DNA of 34,573 nt, from positions 1 through 34,573 of the forward strand of contig JALHHH010000025.1 of assembly GCA_022837485.1 (NCBI GenBank), in the 5' to 3' direction. The first letter of the stretch is position 1, and each line of letters begins with the position of its first letter. Source of the DNA: Bacteroidales bacterium. GTDB lineage: Bacteria; Bacteroidota; Bacteroidia; Bacteroidales; Lentimicrobiaceae. Of this stretch, positions 14,805 through 23,434 are shown in pieces. The notes beneath the pieces were generated by a model. It saw nothing but the letters and a program-made list of their open reading frames with translations, ran no database searches and was not told where the DNA came from. The position numbers and the translations under genes are program-made.

Positions 14805-15776
14805 ATGAACATCCGATACATTTCCAACACACAGATCGACAAGAACGCTTGGGACAAGTGTATCATCATGGCTGTAAACGGAACCATTTATGCTTATTCA
14901 TGGTATCTAGATCTGGTTTGTGAAGACTGGGATGCCCTGGTATCGGGAGATTATGAAACCGTATTTCCCCTCCCCTTTCGCAATAAAGCAGGCATCACAT
15001 ACCTGTATCAGCCATTCTTCACCCAACAGCTCGGAATTTTCAGCAACAATCATCTTACGCCCGATATCGTTGAAGCGTTTCTGAAAGCCATCCCGGAAAA
15101 ATTCAGATTTGCAGAGATAAACCTGAATTCCTTCAACAAGCCGGATGAAAAGCGCTGGAGAATAAAACACAACGCCAACTACGAATTAGATCTAATAGAG
15201 TCATACGACAGGCTTTCATCGAGATACTCTGCAAATACAAAGCGAAACATCACGAAAGCGGTAAAAAACGGCATAACCGTTTCAAATAATCTTCGCCCGG
15301 ATGAGATCGTAAAGATTTTCAGGGAAACCAGGGGGAAGGACTTCCCGCACCTTCGTGAAAACGATTACCGCAGGTTGCTGAGACTTATCTACCATTGCCT
15401 GCACGATCAAAAGGCTATTTGCTACGGAGCCTACACCCGGCAGAATGCTCTCTGCGCAGGGGCTGTATTGCTGTTCAGTCACCACAAGGCCATTTTTATA
15501 TTTTCCGGCACCGGTTCGGAAGCCCGTGCCACAGGGGCTATGTCACTGCTTATCGACCGCATCATACAGGATTCGGCAGGAAATCATCTGACTCTTGATT
15601 TTGAAGGATCAAACGATGCCAATCTGGCACGGTTCTATGGCAGTTTCGGCGCCGCACGTACTACTTACCCTTCTCTTCGCTTTAACCACCTTCCGCTGCA
15701 TCTGAAAGCTATGACCGGACTTGCAAAAATCCTCCGGAGGATGATTGCTGTTAAACCAGGGAACTCCAAAAGGTAA
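14805..15776 (+). CDS. FemAB/GNAT-like acyltransferase of unknown substrate
   Basis: Protein of 323 aa that looks like a tandem GNAT (FemAB/BioF2-like) acyltransferase. The N-terminal half has WDKCI and SWYLDLVCEDWDALV, then PLPFRNKAGITYLYQPFFTQ, a pattern seen in Bacteroidota proteins of this type. The middle has YSANTKRNITKAVKNG, a basic segment typical of FemAB-like domains. The C-terminal half has AGAVLLFSHHKAIFIFSGT and the closing block LDFEGSNDANLARFYGSFGA. No signal peptide or membrane helix is seen. It follows ispF by 43 bp and ends before a strong terminator, so the two may be cotranscribed. The donor and acceptor cannot be inferred. Confidence 0.7.
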   Translation: MNIRYISNTQIDKNAWDKCIIMAVNGTIYAYSWYLDLVCEDWDALVSGDYETVFPLPFRNKAGITYLYQPFFTQQLGIFSNNHLTPDIVEAFLKAIPEKFRFAEINLNSFNKPDEKRWRIKHNANYELDLIESYDRLSSRYSANTKRNITKAVKNGITVSNNLRPDEIVKIFRETRGKDFPHLRENDYRRLLRLIYHCLHDQKAICYGAYTRQNALCAGAVLLFSHHKAIFIFSGTGSEARATGAMSLLIDRIIQDSAGNHLTLDFEGSNDANLARFYGSFGAARTTYPSLRFNHLPLHLKAMTGLAKILRRMIAVKPGNSKR

Positions 15777-15814
15777 TTAAGCTGCTGCGATGCCGGATCA
15801 CGAAAGTCTATTAA

Positions 15815-15854
15815 GAAAAAAGTCCGGGATCAACACCGATCTCCGGACTTTTTT
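15815..15854. terminator. Bidirectional terminator between convergent units
   Basis: A perfect AAAAAAGTCCGG / CCGGACTTTTTT pairing encloses a loop that itself contains GATC pairs. A T-tract follows on both strands. It serves the plus-strand FemAB-like gene and the minus-strand porV, which converge here. Confidence 0.92.
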
Positions 15855-15981
15855 CAATTTCTACTTTTTTAAGTCTGCGCAAGCCTCTGCTAAGCACAAA
15901 CCGCTATTACTGATGCTCGCAAATTAAGATTGCAACCGGGCCATTGGCTGCACCATCCGAACAAGGTATTGAATGAGCTTT

Positions 15982-17214
15982 CTATTCTACCCTGTTCTGC
16001 TTCTGGAAAGCATCGAAGTCGAAATGCAGGGTAAAGCGCAGCGTATTTTCAAGCGGATTTTTAGCCTGCCCGCCTGTGGGAATCAGATACGCAAAGTCCA
16101 GACCAAACACATTGTACCTTAAACCGGCACCCAGGGTAAAAAACTTGCGGTTACCCTTGGTTCTGTCTTCATGGAAATATCCGCCGCGAATGGCAAATTG
16201 TTTATCGTACCAGTATTCAATGCCGACAGCAAATGAAAGTTCCCGGATCTCTTCGTTGAAACCGTTGGGAGCATCAAAGAACGACTGGAACATGCCGACA
16301 GGAACCGAAACATTAGGATCCATACCTTTAAATATCAACTGATTACCGTTGTCATCGTAAACAGGCTGGCCGGTTATTGAATCGGTAAGATAAATCGGGG
16401 GAGTCGGAATCAGGAGTTTGTTGATATCCACCATAAAGGAAAGGCGGTTGAAATCATCGATATCAAGGGTTAAAGAAGGACCGAAGCGAAGATTGGTAGG
16501 AATGAAATCGCGTTGCGTATTGTCGTCGGAATAAGATATTTTCGATCCGATGTTGCTGATATTAAGACCCCAGGCAAAAAATCCCTCCATATTCGGAAAC
16601 TCTACGTCGTGACGCGAATAAATCGCGATATCGGCTGCAATGGAGTTGCCGGGCTTGGTGGATGCACCGCCTACACTCTGGCCTTGCGTAAGATTTGAGT
16701 GAATAAAGCGGGCGGTTACAGCACCCGAAAGGTTTTTGGTAAGCATCCGGGAATAAGAACCGCTGAGGGCAAATTCGTTGGGCCTGTAATTACCGATGGT
16801 TGCTCCCTGAATATCTGTAAATGTGATATCTCCAAGCGAGAAATAGAGCAAGGAACCGGAAACCACCTGATTATTTGCAAGTTTTTTATATCCGGTAAGA
16901 TATGCCAGGTTAATATCGCTTACCAATGCTCTAAGCCAGGGGCTATAGGAAAGGGCAAAACCCATATCGCTTTCTATGTAGGAATATTTGGCCGGATTCC
17001 AGTGCATTGAATTGGCATCGGGGCTGCTTGAAACCCCGGCTTCTCCCATACCACCCGAGCGGGCATCGGGAGCAATCTGCAAGAAAGGTACAGCAGTAGT
17101 AATGGTGTTCAGATCCTGTCCTATATAGTTATTTGATTGGGCGAACAACGTTCCTGAAAAAATAGCCATAAAGCCCGCCAGCAGGCCCATTCGAATGACT
17201 GAGTAAAGTCGCAT
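15982..17214 (-). CDS. porV: Type IX secretion outer-membrane protein PorV
   Basis: PorV (LptO) is the outer-membrane shuttle that carries type IX cargo from the translocon to the PorU sortase. It has a signal peptide (MRLYSVIRMGLLAGFMAIFS, cleavage near residue 25 before QSNN). The typical start of the mature protein is TAVPFLQIAPDARSGGMGEA, then SSPDANSMHWNPAKYSY. It is a FadL-like 14-strand barrel, with YWYDKQFAIRGGYFHED and FTLGAGLRYNVFGLDFAYL near the end. The length is 410 aa from the ATG at 17214. A TTG at 17241 lies in the promoter box and is rejected. In many Bacteroidota porU and porV are neighbours; here they are about 10 kb apart. Confidence 0.93.
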   Translation of the reverse strand: MRLYSVIRMGLLAGFMAIFSGTLFAQSNNYIGQDLNTITTAVPFLQIAPDARSGGMGEAGVSSSPDANSMHWNPAKYSYIESDMGFALSYSPWLRALVSDINLAYLTGYKKLANNQVVSGSLLYFSLGDITFTDIQGATIGNYRPNEFALSGSYSRMLTKNLSGAVTARFIHSNLTQGQSVGGASTKPGNSIAADIAIYSRHDVEFPNMEGFFAWGLNISNIGSKISYSDDNTQRDFIPTNLRFGPSLTLDIDDFNRLSFMVDINKLLIPTPPIYLTDSITGQPVYDDNGNQLIFKGMDPNVSVPVGMFQSFFDAPNGFNEEIRELSFAVGIEYWYDKQFAIRGGYFHEDRTKGNRKFFTLGAGLRYNVFGLDFAYLIPTGGQAKNPLENTLRFTLHFDFDAFQKQNRVE

Positions 17215-17238
17215 AGGGTAATTTTTAATTGAAAGGTG

Positions 17239-17246
17239 CAAAGTTA
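17239..17246 (-). promoter_or_regulatory. -7 box upstream of porV
   Basis: TAACTTTG on the minus strand, 24 bp before the porV ATG at 17214. No -33 box at standard spacing is clear. The box decides against the alternative TTG start at 17241. Confidence 0.55.
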
Positions 17247-17687
17247 TTGATAATTTTCTTTAAAAAAACTCCAAATCAAACGCCGGCACATTCAGAATAT
17301 TGCATCGGACGTATTCCCGGTAAACAGGTTAATAACTCTGTTTTAATAACATTATTGTTCAACCACTGCCGGGCCTGACCAATACTAAGGAATATGAAAA
17401 AACCAATCTCCCCGGGGGTATGTCGTTTTCCTTCAGATCAGCGCATCCTGTTTAAAATTATATTTCCCCATTCATTAGCCGTTTTTATTATCACTGCCTG
17501 CTTTCATCCCGTCAATCATCGCCGGAAGTTCTTTAGGTCTATAAACAACGGTAACGGAATAATTACTTTAAACAGATAAAAAAAATTGCCTTTACAACAG
17601 TCAGTTTTAATGAAATTCACAAGATAGCTCTCCTTTTTCGGAGGTATCCCGGCATATTCGTTCACCCGGCAAATTTGAGGCTCAATA
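17247..17687. other. Intergenic region between divergent porV and the M23 peptidase gene
   Basis: About 440 bp, A/T-rich, between two divergent promoters. A 61-codon plus-strand frame at 17394-17579 has a hydrophobic stretch ending in ITAC but no convincing gene signals. Nothing else was recognised. Confidence 0.4.
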
Positions 17688-17719
17688 TTTGCATGATGCA
17701 GGAAATTCATGTAGGTTTG
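17688..17719 (+). promoter_or_regulatory. Promoter of the M23 peptidase gene
   Basis: TTTG (17688-17691), a 20-nt spacer and TAGGTTTG (17712-17719) match the Bacteroidota promoter, 18 bp before the ATG at 17738. It supports that start over the longer frame from 17675. Confidence 0.65.
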
Positions 17720-17737
17720 GAAAATAATACTTTACGG

Positions 17738-19459
17738 ATGAAGCCGAATAAAATAATCGCTTTTTTAATTTTTTTTGCCCTTTCCGGGAATAAAAGTCCT
17801 GCTCAGACTGCTTACCCTTTGGATTACTTTTCTGCTCCGGTGGACATTCCCATCGTTTTATCCGGATCGTTCGCCGAGTTGCGGTCCAATCATTCCCATT
17901 CGGGCATCGACATACGCACCCAGGGCGTTGAAGGAAAGAACATACTTGCATGTGCCGACGGTTATGTTTCCCGAATCAGGATTTCTCCCTTCGGTTTCGG
18001 CAAAACACTTTACGTTACCCATCCCAACGGATATTCCACCGTTTATGCTCATCTGTCAGGCTTCCGGACCGACATAGCTTCCTGGGCCAGGTCCGAACAA
18101 TATCGTCTGGAACAGTTTGAAGTCGACCTGTTTCCTGCACCGGGTCTGTTAAAAGTTACAAGAAGTGAGATAATTGCCTTTTCAGGAAATTCAGGATCAT
18201 CACAGGGCCCGCACCTGCATTTTGAGATTCGGGAGTCGGCCACGGAAATGCCGGTAAACCCGTTATTATTCGGGATGCCGGTCAGGGATTTTACCCGGCC
18301 TGTCATCAATGCTGTCCGGATCTATCCCGAAGGACAGACAAGTACCGTTGCAGGCAGAAAAACCGACTTTGACCCGAAAATTGCAGGCTGGGGCACATCC
18401 TACCGCCTGGTCGACAACAATGAGATTGAGGCCGCCGGGGCAGTATCCTTCGGTATAAACGCTCACGATCTGCAAAGCGGAGGTACGAATAAAAACGGAA
18501 TCAATCTTTTTAGGGTACTTGTTGACTCCCTGCCTTTTTTTGAATGGAAAGCCGAAAAATTCAGCTTTGCCGAAACCCGTTACATCAACAGCTTTATTGA
18601 TTACGCATTTTATAATAAAGCAAAGGAGAGGTTTATCCGTACGAAAAAAGCCCCCAACAATAAGTTGAGTCTCTACAAAACCATAAAAAACGATGGCATT
18701 CTGGAAATAACTGCCGGTAAAAGCTATACAATAACAATTGAAACCGCTGACGGTCATGGAAATCTCTCTTCGGTGGGTTTCAAAATCAAAGGCGTTTCAG
18801 CTCCATGGCCTTCCGGACTGCCTTTAGGGAATTTGCCTGTCTTCAGCCACGATCGCCTGAACGAATTCTCTTCCAACGACCTACGTATCAGCCTGCCCGG
18901 TAAATGTCTGTACGACACCCTGCACTTTGAATACAGCACATCGCCTGCACTACCTGAGCATTGCGCATCCGTACACAGCATTCACAAGCCAGATGTACCT
19001 CTTCACGATTACTTCGACCTCTCCATTCGTATTGGCGATGCATGGCTGGGATACGAAAAAAAACTGATTATGGTTAAACTTGGGAATACAGGAAAACCGG
19101 AATCGGCAGGAGGCACTGTGGAGGGAGAGTTTTTACGGGCCAGAGTGCGGGAATTCGGGCGTTATACGGTGATGGCCGATACCGTTTCACCGGTGATTAA
19201 GGCGATTAATATCCGCAACAATCAGAAGCAGGAACCCGGCAAGGCTGTTGTATTAAGCATCAGCGACGACTTATCGGGTATAAAAAACTATCGCGGAACC
19301 ATGAATGGCAGATGGATTCTGATGGATTACGATCCTAAAAACAAACGACTGACTTACACACCCGACGACCGGATGAATACCGGCAGTAACGCATTCGTGC
19401 TATACGTGGAAGACGGAGCCGGAAATGCTTCGGAATATAAGGCAACCCTCATGCGCTAG
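17738..19459 (+). CDS. M23-family (LytM) metallopeptidase
   Basis: Exported zinc peptidase predicted to cut peptidoglycan cross-links in the periplasm. It has an N-terminal signal peptide (MKPNKIIAFLIFFALSG, cleavage near residue 23). The LytM domain begins at once: H54-SGI-D58 (HxxxD), H105 in YAHLSG, and H159-L-H161 in PHLHFE. All zinc and catalytic residues are present. The remaining roughly 400 residues look like beta-sandwich repeats (DLQSGGTNKNGINLFR; SPVIKAINIRNNQ; DDLSGIKNYRG), common in Bacteroidota M23 proteins. There is no type IX sorting domain at the C-terminus. The length is 573 aa. It is the only plus-strand gene in its neighbourhood, divergent from porV and convergent with the NusG-like gene. 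Confidence 0.9.
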   Translation: MKPNKIIAFLIFFALSGNKSPAQTAYPLDYFSAPVDIPIVLSGSFAELRSNHSHSGIDIRTQGVEGKNILACADGYVSRIRISPFGFGKTLYVTHPNGYSTVYAHLSGFRTDIASWARSEQYRLEQFEVDLFPAPGLLKVTRSEIIAFSGNSGSSQGPHLHFEIRESATEMPVNPLLFGMPVRDFTRPVINAVRIYPEGQTSTVAGRKTDFDPKIAGWGTSYRLVDNNEIEAAGAVSFGINAHDLQSGGTNKNGINLFRVLVDSLPFFEWKAEKFSFAETRYINSFIDYAFYNKAKERFIRTKKAPNNKLSLYKTIKNDGILEITAGKSYTITIETADGHGNLSSVGFKIKGVSAPWPSGLPLGNLPVFSHDRLNEFSSNDLRISLPGKCLYDTLHFEYSTSPALPEHCASVHSIHKPDVPLHDYFDLSIRIGDAWLGYEKKLIMVKLGNTGKPESAGGTVEGEFLRARVREFGRYTVMADTVSPVIKAINIRNNQKQEPGKAVVLSISDDLSGIKNYRGTMNGRWILMDYDPKNKRLTYTPDDRMNTGSNAFVLYVEDGAGNASEYKATLMR

Positions 19460-19500
19460 CATCGGATTACTCCCGGATTCAAAGAAATGACTATTTAAAA

Positions 19501-20055
19501 TTACTCTCCGGATCCCGGTTTCCTGACTCGCATAAGAAGTCCTGGATCTATGGTTACGAGCAGTCCTTGTCCGATTTCACCAATGCGAACCAGCACCTTC
19601 CGGTTTCCGCGGTATTGAACCAGTTCACCTTGCAGCCCGATCAATGGCCCTGCTTGAACTTCAATAGCCTGCCCTTGTGGAATTCGTTCGGTTGTCACCT
19701 CCAATATGGCGTCCTGACCCAGCAGCAGACGGATGGCATTTATCTGCGACTCCGGTATTGGCACGGCCTTACTTTCAAAGGTTACAAACTTGTAAATACC
19801 TTTTATTTTTACCACATCAGCATATTCAGAGGGAATAATCCTGACAAAAATGTACGATTTAAAGAGGGGTTCATCCACCCATTTCATGCGATCACTCCAC
19901 TTCCGCCTGGTTCTGCGCAGGGGCAGGTAACACTCCACCTCCGACTGCATAAGACGCTGGTATACTGCTTTTTCGGCTCTAGACTTTGTATAACAGGCAT
20001 ACCAGGTTGGCTCCTCCTGTTCAATCCTTTTATCTGTTGGTTTATTCCTGGCCAT
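19501..20055 (-). CDS. UpxY-family NusG-like transcription antiterminator
   Basis: Specialised NusG paralogue. The NGN domain is seen in WYACYTKSRAEKAV, ECYLPLRRTRRKWSDR, FKSYIFVRI and GIYKFVTFESKAVPIP. A C-terminal KOW domain follows (GPLIGLQGELVQYRGNRKV). The WSDR and FVTFE..AVPI blocks are typical of UpxY/RfaH-like proteins rather than housekeeping NusG. In Bacteroides such proteins act on the capsule operon they head. Here the gene is followed only by a convergent M23 gene, so it is monocistronic. The ATG at 20055 gives 184 aa; the longer frame to 20079 overlaps the promoter box. No UpxZ partner or polysaccharide operon is in the window. Confidence 0.88.
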   Translation of the reverse strand: MARNKPTDKRIEQEEPTWYACYTKSRAEKAVYQRLMQSEVECYLPLRRTRRKWSDRMKWVDEPLFKSYIFVRIIPSEYADVVKIKGIYKFVTFESKAVPIPESQINAIRLLLGQDAILEVTTERIPQGQAIEVQAGPLIGLQGELVQYRGNRKVLVRIGEIGQGLLVTIDPGLLMRVRKPGSGE

Positions 20056-20076
20056 TGCTCTGCTGAAATTGCGCTG

Positions 20077-20084
20077 CAAACGTA
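20077..20084 (-). promoter_or_regulatory. -7 box upstream of the UpxY-like gene
   Basis: TACGTTTG on the minus strand, 21 bp before the ATG at 20055. No clear -33 element. Confidence 0.5.
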
Positions 20085-20165
20085 ATTGAAAATTTTTCTG
20101 AAATTAAGCCCGGGATAAAAATACCGGACCGGAAATCAGACCGGGTAGTGGCAAGACACAGCAAA

Positions 20166-20471
20166 TCAGTTCTGTTCAGAAACCGATTCGGCTGAAATAA
20201 CTCCATGAACAATTTTGAATCCTTCATAATGCAGAAGGGGTAATTCGTTTATCGTAAACGACTCGATCCGGCTACCTTCCGGTCCCGTTCTGCTCCAGGA
20301 GATAAAGGAATCCAGTGCCGGCTCATCCCCTTCGGCCTCAATCAGCAAACCCTGGCCAAGATAGAGGGCTTTACCCCTTATCCCAAGTTTATCGGCAAAC
20401 TCTGATGCTTTTTGCCTGAATCCAACGCGTTGCACATTTCCGGTTGCAAATATTCGTATCCTTTTCTCCAT
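20166..20471 (-). CDS. Divergent acylphosphatase-like protein
   Basis: Small protein of 101 aa with the acylphosphatase fold signature: RIRIFATGNVQRVGFRQKAS near residue 5, a helix, then LGIRGKALYLGQGLLIEAEG (about residues 30-49) and a C-terminal alpha-beta unit. Active members hydrolyse carboxyl-phosphate bonds with an arginine from the VGFR loop and an asparagine in a GxVxN block. The arginine is present. The position aligned with the asparagine is tyrosine (KALYLG), and the loop reads VQRVGFR instead of VQGVGFR. It may therefore be inactive or altered. The ATG at 20471 is preferred over a TTG five codons upstream. It stands alone between the UpxY-like and deacetylase-like genes. Confidence 0.75.
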   Translation of the reverse strand: MEKRIRIFATGNVQRVGFRQKASEFADKLGIRGKALYLGQGLLIEAEGDEPALDSFISWSRTGPEGSRIESFTINELPLLHYEGFKIVHGVISAESVSEQN

Positions 20472-20651
20472 TTTTATCGCGTACAATTGAACTTTGAATA
20501 ATGAAATACTATCGTTCTTAATCTTAAAAATCTATATAACAAGGGATTCCACTACAGAACAGCCTATTAAAATTGATTTTTTTGACAACATTTATAAATA
20601 ACCCAGGTTACCATGAAATGTTTAGAATACAAATTTCGTAAAATAACCCGA

Positions 20652-21977
20652 TTACGGAGCGGCATACTGCAGCAACTCTTCGTAAACGCGAGACCATCCC
20701 TTCCAGCGTTTTTGTTCCGACATCGACTCGTTGTGCCACAAACTGATAAACGTTCCATTCACCGATCTGACGGCATCCACCAGGGGGCGGATATAATCCA
20801 TCGCATCGGTGGCATCTACCTGCATATAATCCCTGAGTGTACCTTCCATCAGAGTAAAAGGGTGGATTGTCAGGGGCATAACTGCTTCAGCTTCCAGATC
20901 GTACCATTTGAACGGCGAACAGATTCCTGCACGAAAACCGGGATGGCTGGCGAATCCCATGCTGTAATCGTCGGTGATGTCGGCATTTACAAGATTACGG
21001 TAAGTCTCAGGGAAGCTCAGCTTGAGAAAATGCTGGCGGCTGGCGGTAATTTCACGTTTCAGCACACCGGAGAGCATGTCCGTTTCTTTCTTCAGGAGCC
21101 CTGGATTCGTATTTGATGCATACGAAGGATGAATCCCTACATACGCGTAGTCGGCCAGCGACTTTACCAGAATTCTGAACCTGTCGTTTGAAGTTGGGAT
21201 ATTTTTGTCGTTCACGCCATATCCTGCGAATAGAATGAAATACCAGGGTTTGAGTCCAAAACGGGCATGGAGTGCAAAGAGTATTTCAAATGTGTCGAAA
21301 GGATCCGGTTCTGAACCCAGCAGAACTCTGGTACGGGTCAAAGCTTCTTTCAGATCGCGGGATGCCAGATCTTTGAGATAGCCCCCTATTGTTCGTATCA
21401 AGCCCTTATTTCTGTATGCCCAGGCGGCGTCCACATCAATGGTGGGTACAAATTTATAGACAGGCGGCTGCAATCGCAATCCCGGGAATCGGGTGCTGAG
21501 CAAACGCCCCAGGCTTAGAGCCCATCGGTTAACTACAGGCACTCCAAGAAATCCCTGCTGCAGGGCGATACCTCCGGAAGGGGAAAACCGTCCGTGCCCG
21601 TCGCGCATATAAGGGAGGTACTCTTCATATCTTGAAACCAGGTAAAAAGATGCCGAAAACAGATCGAAAGGAAAATCCGCCGTTTTTCCGTATACAGGGA
21701 AAAATGCACGAGTGCCGTCAAAATCGGTAAAATGCAGCTGATGACTGTTAATCCCCTTTTCGAGGAGCAGTCCCGCAGGTATGATGTGAATTTCCTGTCC
21801 GGGAGCCAGGGCATGGGTATGATAGCACAGTTTTGCTCCCTGAAAGGCAAGATAATCGTCCGTTCGCGTGGTTAAAACAATGCGCAGGCCCAGAAGTTCT
21901 CCGGCAATGAGACCGGTAATGTAATGCAGTCTGGCAGTTTCACGCTCAGCATATATCAGGAGCTCATCCTTTTGCAT
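20652..21977 (-). CDS. Polysaccharide-deacetylase-like (NodB fold) protein
   Basis: Protein of 441 aa with a C-terminal NodB-type deacetylase-like domain. The metal motifs are TIDVD (179-183) and HPSYAS (283-288), the latter matching the HxSxxS-type second motif. A last-part motif HPFTLMEG may supply the catalytic histidine. The first 170 residues form a separate domain (FTDFDGTRAFFPVYGKTADF, then DLFSASFYLVSRYEEYL) that occurs with this deacetylase in Bacteroidota proteins. No signal peptide, so the substrate is probably cytoplasmic or lipid-linked. The start is 15 bp after the stop of the ABC permease gene, which suggests coupling. The substrate is unknown. Confidence 0.75.
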   Translation of the reverse strand: MQKDELLIYAERETARLHYITGLIAGELLGLRIVLTTRTDDYLAFQGAKLCYHTHALAPGQEIHIIPAGLLLEKGINSHQLHFTDFDGTRAFFPVYGKTADFPFDLFSASFYLVSRYEEYLPYMRDGHGRFSPSGGIALQQGFLGVPVVNRWALSLGRLLSTRFPGLRLQPPVYKFVPTIDVDAAWAYRNKGLIRTIGGYLKDLASRDLKEALTRTRVLLGSEPDPFDTFEILFALHARFGLKPWYFILFAGYGVNDKNIPTSNDRFRILVKSLADYAYVGIHPSYASNTNPGLLKKETDMLSGVLKREITASRQHFLKLSFPETYRNLVNADITDDYSMGFASHPGFRAGICSPFKWYDLEAEAVMPLTIHPFTLMEGTLRDYMQVDATDAMDYIRPLVDAVRSVNGTFISLWHNESMSEQKRWKGWSRVYEELLQYAAP

Positions 21978-21992
21978 GTTGATAATTACATT

Positions 21993-23231
21993 TTATTCAT
22001 ACCGCAGCGAATCAACCGGGTTAAGCCGTGCTGCTTTGTTGGCTGGTATGTATCCTGAGGCAACGGCTACGCCAAAGCAAAGCAGAACCCCGAGAATTAT
22101 CCAGGCCCAGGGCACAATAAATCCCGAACCAATAATGGATGACAGAATATTTCCAATTCCGATTCCGAAGACAATTCCCACAATTCCTCCGATCTGGCCG
22201 ATAACGATGGCTTCGGCCAGAAACTGGTTGCGGATGGTTTTGCTTGTTGCGCCCATTGCCTTGCGGATTCCAATTTCCTGAGTACGTTCCGTTACCGACA
22301 CCAGCATGATATTCATCAGCCCGATGGCTGCTCCGATCAGGGTAATGGCACCGATAATCGTGGCCGCAAGCCGCAGGTATTTCAGGTTATCAAACAGCAT
22401 TTCAGCCAGACTGTCGCTTTTTTCGATATCAAAGTTATTCTCTTCTCCCGCTTTTACGCCACGGATTACGCGAAACAGCCCGGTAGCCTCTCCCAAAGCA
22501 ACTTCCAGATGGGAGGGGTCTTCCACAACTACGTTAATGGTAAACGACATATTCGGACGCGAAAACGCCTGCCTGACATTGGTAACGGGCACAATACAGG
22601 TATTATCTGTATTAAACCCCATGCCGGTTCCTTTTGCCTTCATTACTCCTATCACCTGGTACTTACCGGATCCGATGCTTATGATCTTGCCTATGGGGTC
22701 TACTCCGGATTTAAAAAGCCTGGATGACAGTGCCGACCCGATTACCGCAACATAAGAGCCAGTGCTGATGTCGCCAGCTGAAAAAGTCCTTCCTTTTTCC
22801 AGCTCATTTCCTGAAACTCTCAGGTAGTTATCATCGGACCCAATCACCGGAATATTGGGGTTGGTTTTTACCGATCCATATTTCACGGTAGCGGTATTGG
22901 TGGCATATGTCTGCACGGACGCCAGTCCGTACCGATAGTCCCCGGTAAACTGCAATGCTTCCTGCCAGGTGATGTAGCGGTAATTACGCGGGAGAGTGGA
23001 ACGGTTACCCATATGAATGCGCATACTGCGGTTTCGTATGGTAAAGGAATTGGCACCCATGGAGGTGAAATTCTCGTTCAGATAATATTTGATGGCGTCA
23101 ATAGAAGTAAGAATCCCAACCAGAGCCATAATGCCAAAGGCGATAATCAGAACAGTCAGAATACTCCTGAGCAGGTGACTGCGAATGGAATCGAGTGCGA
23201 TCCTGAGGTTTTCCGATATTAAGCCGGTCAT
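21993..23231 (-). CDS. MacB/FtsX-type ABC transporter permease
   Basis: Inner-membrane permease of the MacB type (412 aa). One transmembrane helix lies near the N-terminus (about residues 22-42, SILTVLIIAFGIMALVGIL). A periplasmic MacB-PCD domain follows (about 45-285, with VIGSALSSRLFKSGVDPIGK). Three C-terminal helices follow, with the coupling segment ERTQEIGIRKAMGA between the first and second of these, and the ending ANKAARLNPVDSLRYE. MacB-type systems act as mechanotransmitters that export substrates from the periplasm or extract lipoproteins. No ATPase or membrane-fusion partner is encoded nearby. A TAnnTTTG box lies 14 bp before its ATG, and the deacetylase-like gene follows after 15 bp. 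Confidence 0.9.
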   Translation of the reverse strand: MTGLISENLRIALDSIRSHLLRSILTVLIIAFGIMALVGILTSIDAIKYYLNENFTSMGANSFTIRNRSMRIHMGNRSTLPRNYRYITWQEALQFTGDYRYGLASVQTYATNTATVKYGSVKTNPNIPVIGSDDNYLRVSGNELEKGRTFSAGDISTGSYVAVIGSALSSRLFKSGVDPIGKIISIGSGKYQVIGVMKAKGTGMGFNTDNTCIVPVTNVRQAFSRPNMSFTINVVVEDPSHLEVALGEATGLFRVIRGVKAGEENNFDIEKSDSLAEMLFDNLKYLRLAATIIGAITLIGAAIGLMNIMLVSVTERTQEIGIRKAMGATSKTIRNQFLAEAIVIGQIGGIVGIVFGIGIGNILSSIIGSGFIVPWAWIILGVLLCFGVAVASGYIPANKAARLNPVDSLRYE

Positions 23232-23245
23232 GCGGTGATTTTTTA

Positions 23246-23253
23246 CAAACTTA
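23246..23253 (-). promoter_or_regulatory. -7 box upstream of the ABC permease gene
   Basis: TAAGTTTG on the minus strand, 14 bp before the ATG at 23231. No matching -33 box. Confidence 0.45.
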
Positions 23254-23434
23254 CATCAAAATTTCGCACTAAAATGAATTTTAATTGCCAAACCAGCACC
23301 GCATGGCAAAGCCTGTTCATTCGATAACGGCATAATCCCCGGAGACCGGCCTTTATAAATAAACCCGAAAATCAGAACACAGCGGATTAATGCATTAGGG
23401 TGCATCTTATCACACATGCGTAATAAAAAGTCGT

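Noticed and set aside
17394..17579. Possible 61-aa small lipoprotein (hydrophobic stretch ending ITAC) on the plus strand
   Set aside because: No promoter box, the hydrophobic part lies too far from the N-terminus for a good lipoprotein signal, and the rest is low in protein-like character.
18266..18757. 163-codon minus-strand open frame
   Set aside because: Antisense to the M23 peptidase gene, no recognisable protein features.
17738..19459. M23 peptidase as type IX cargo
   Set aside because: The C-terminus lacks the YPNP-type sorting domain seen in the PorU proteins; it has only a Sec signal peptide.
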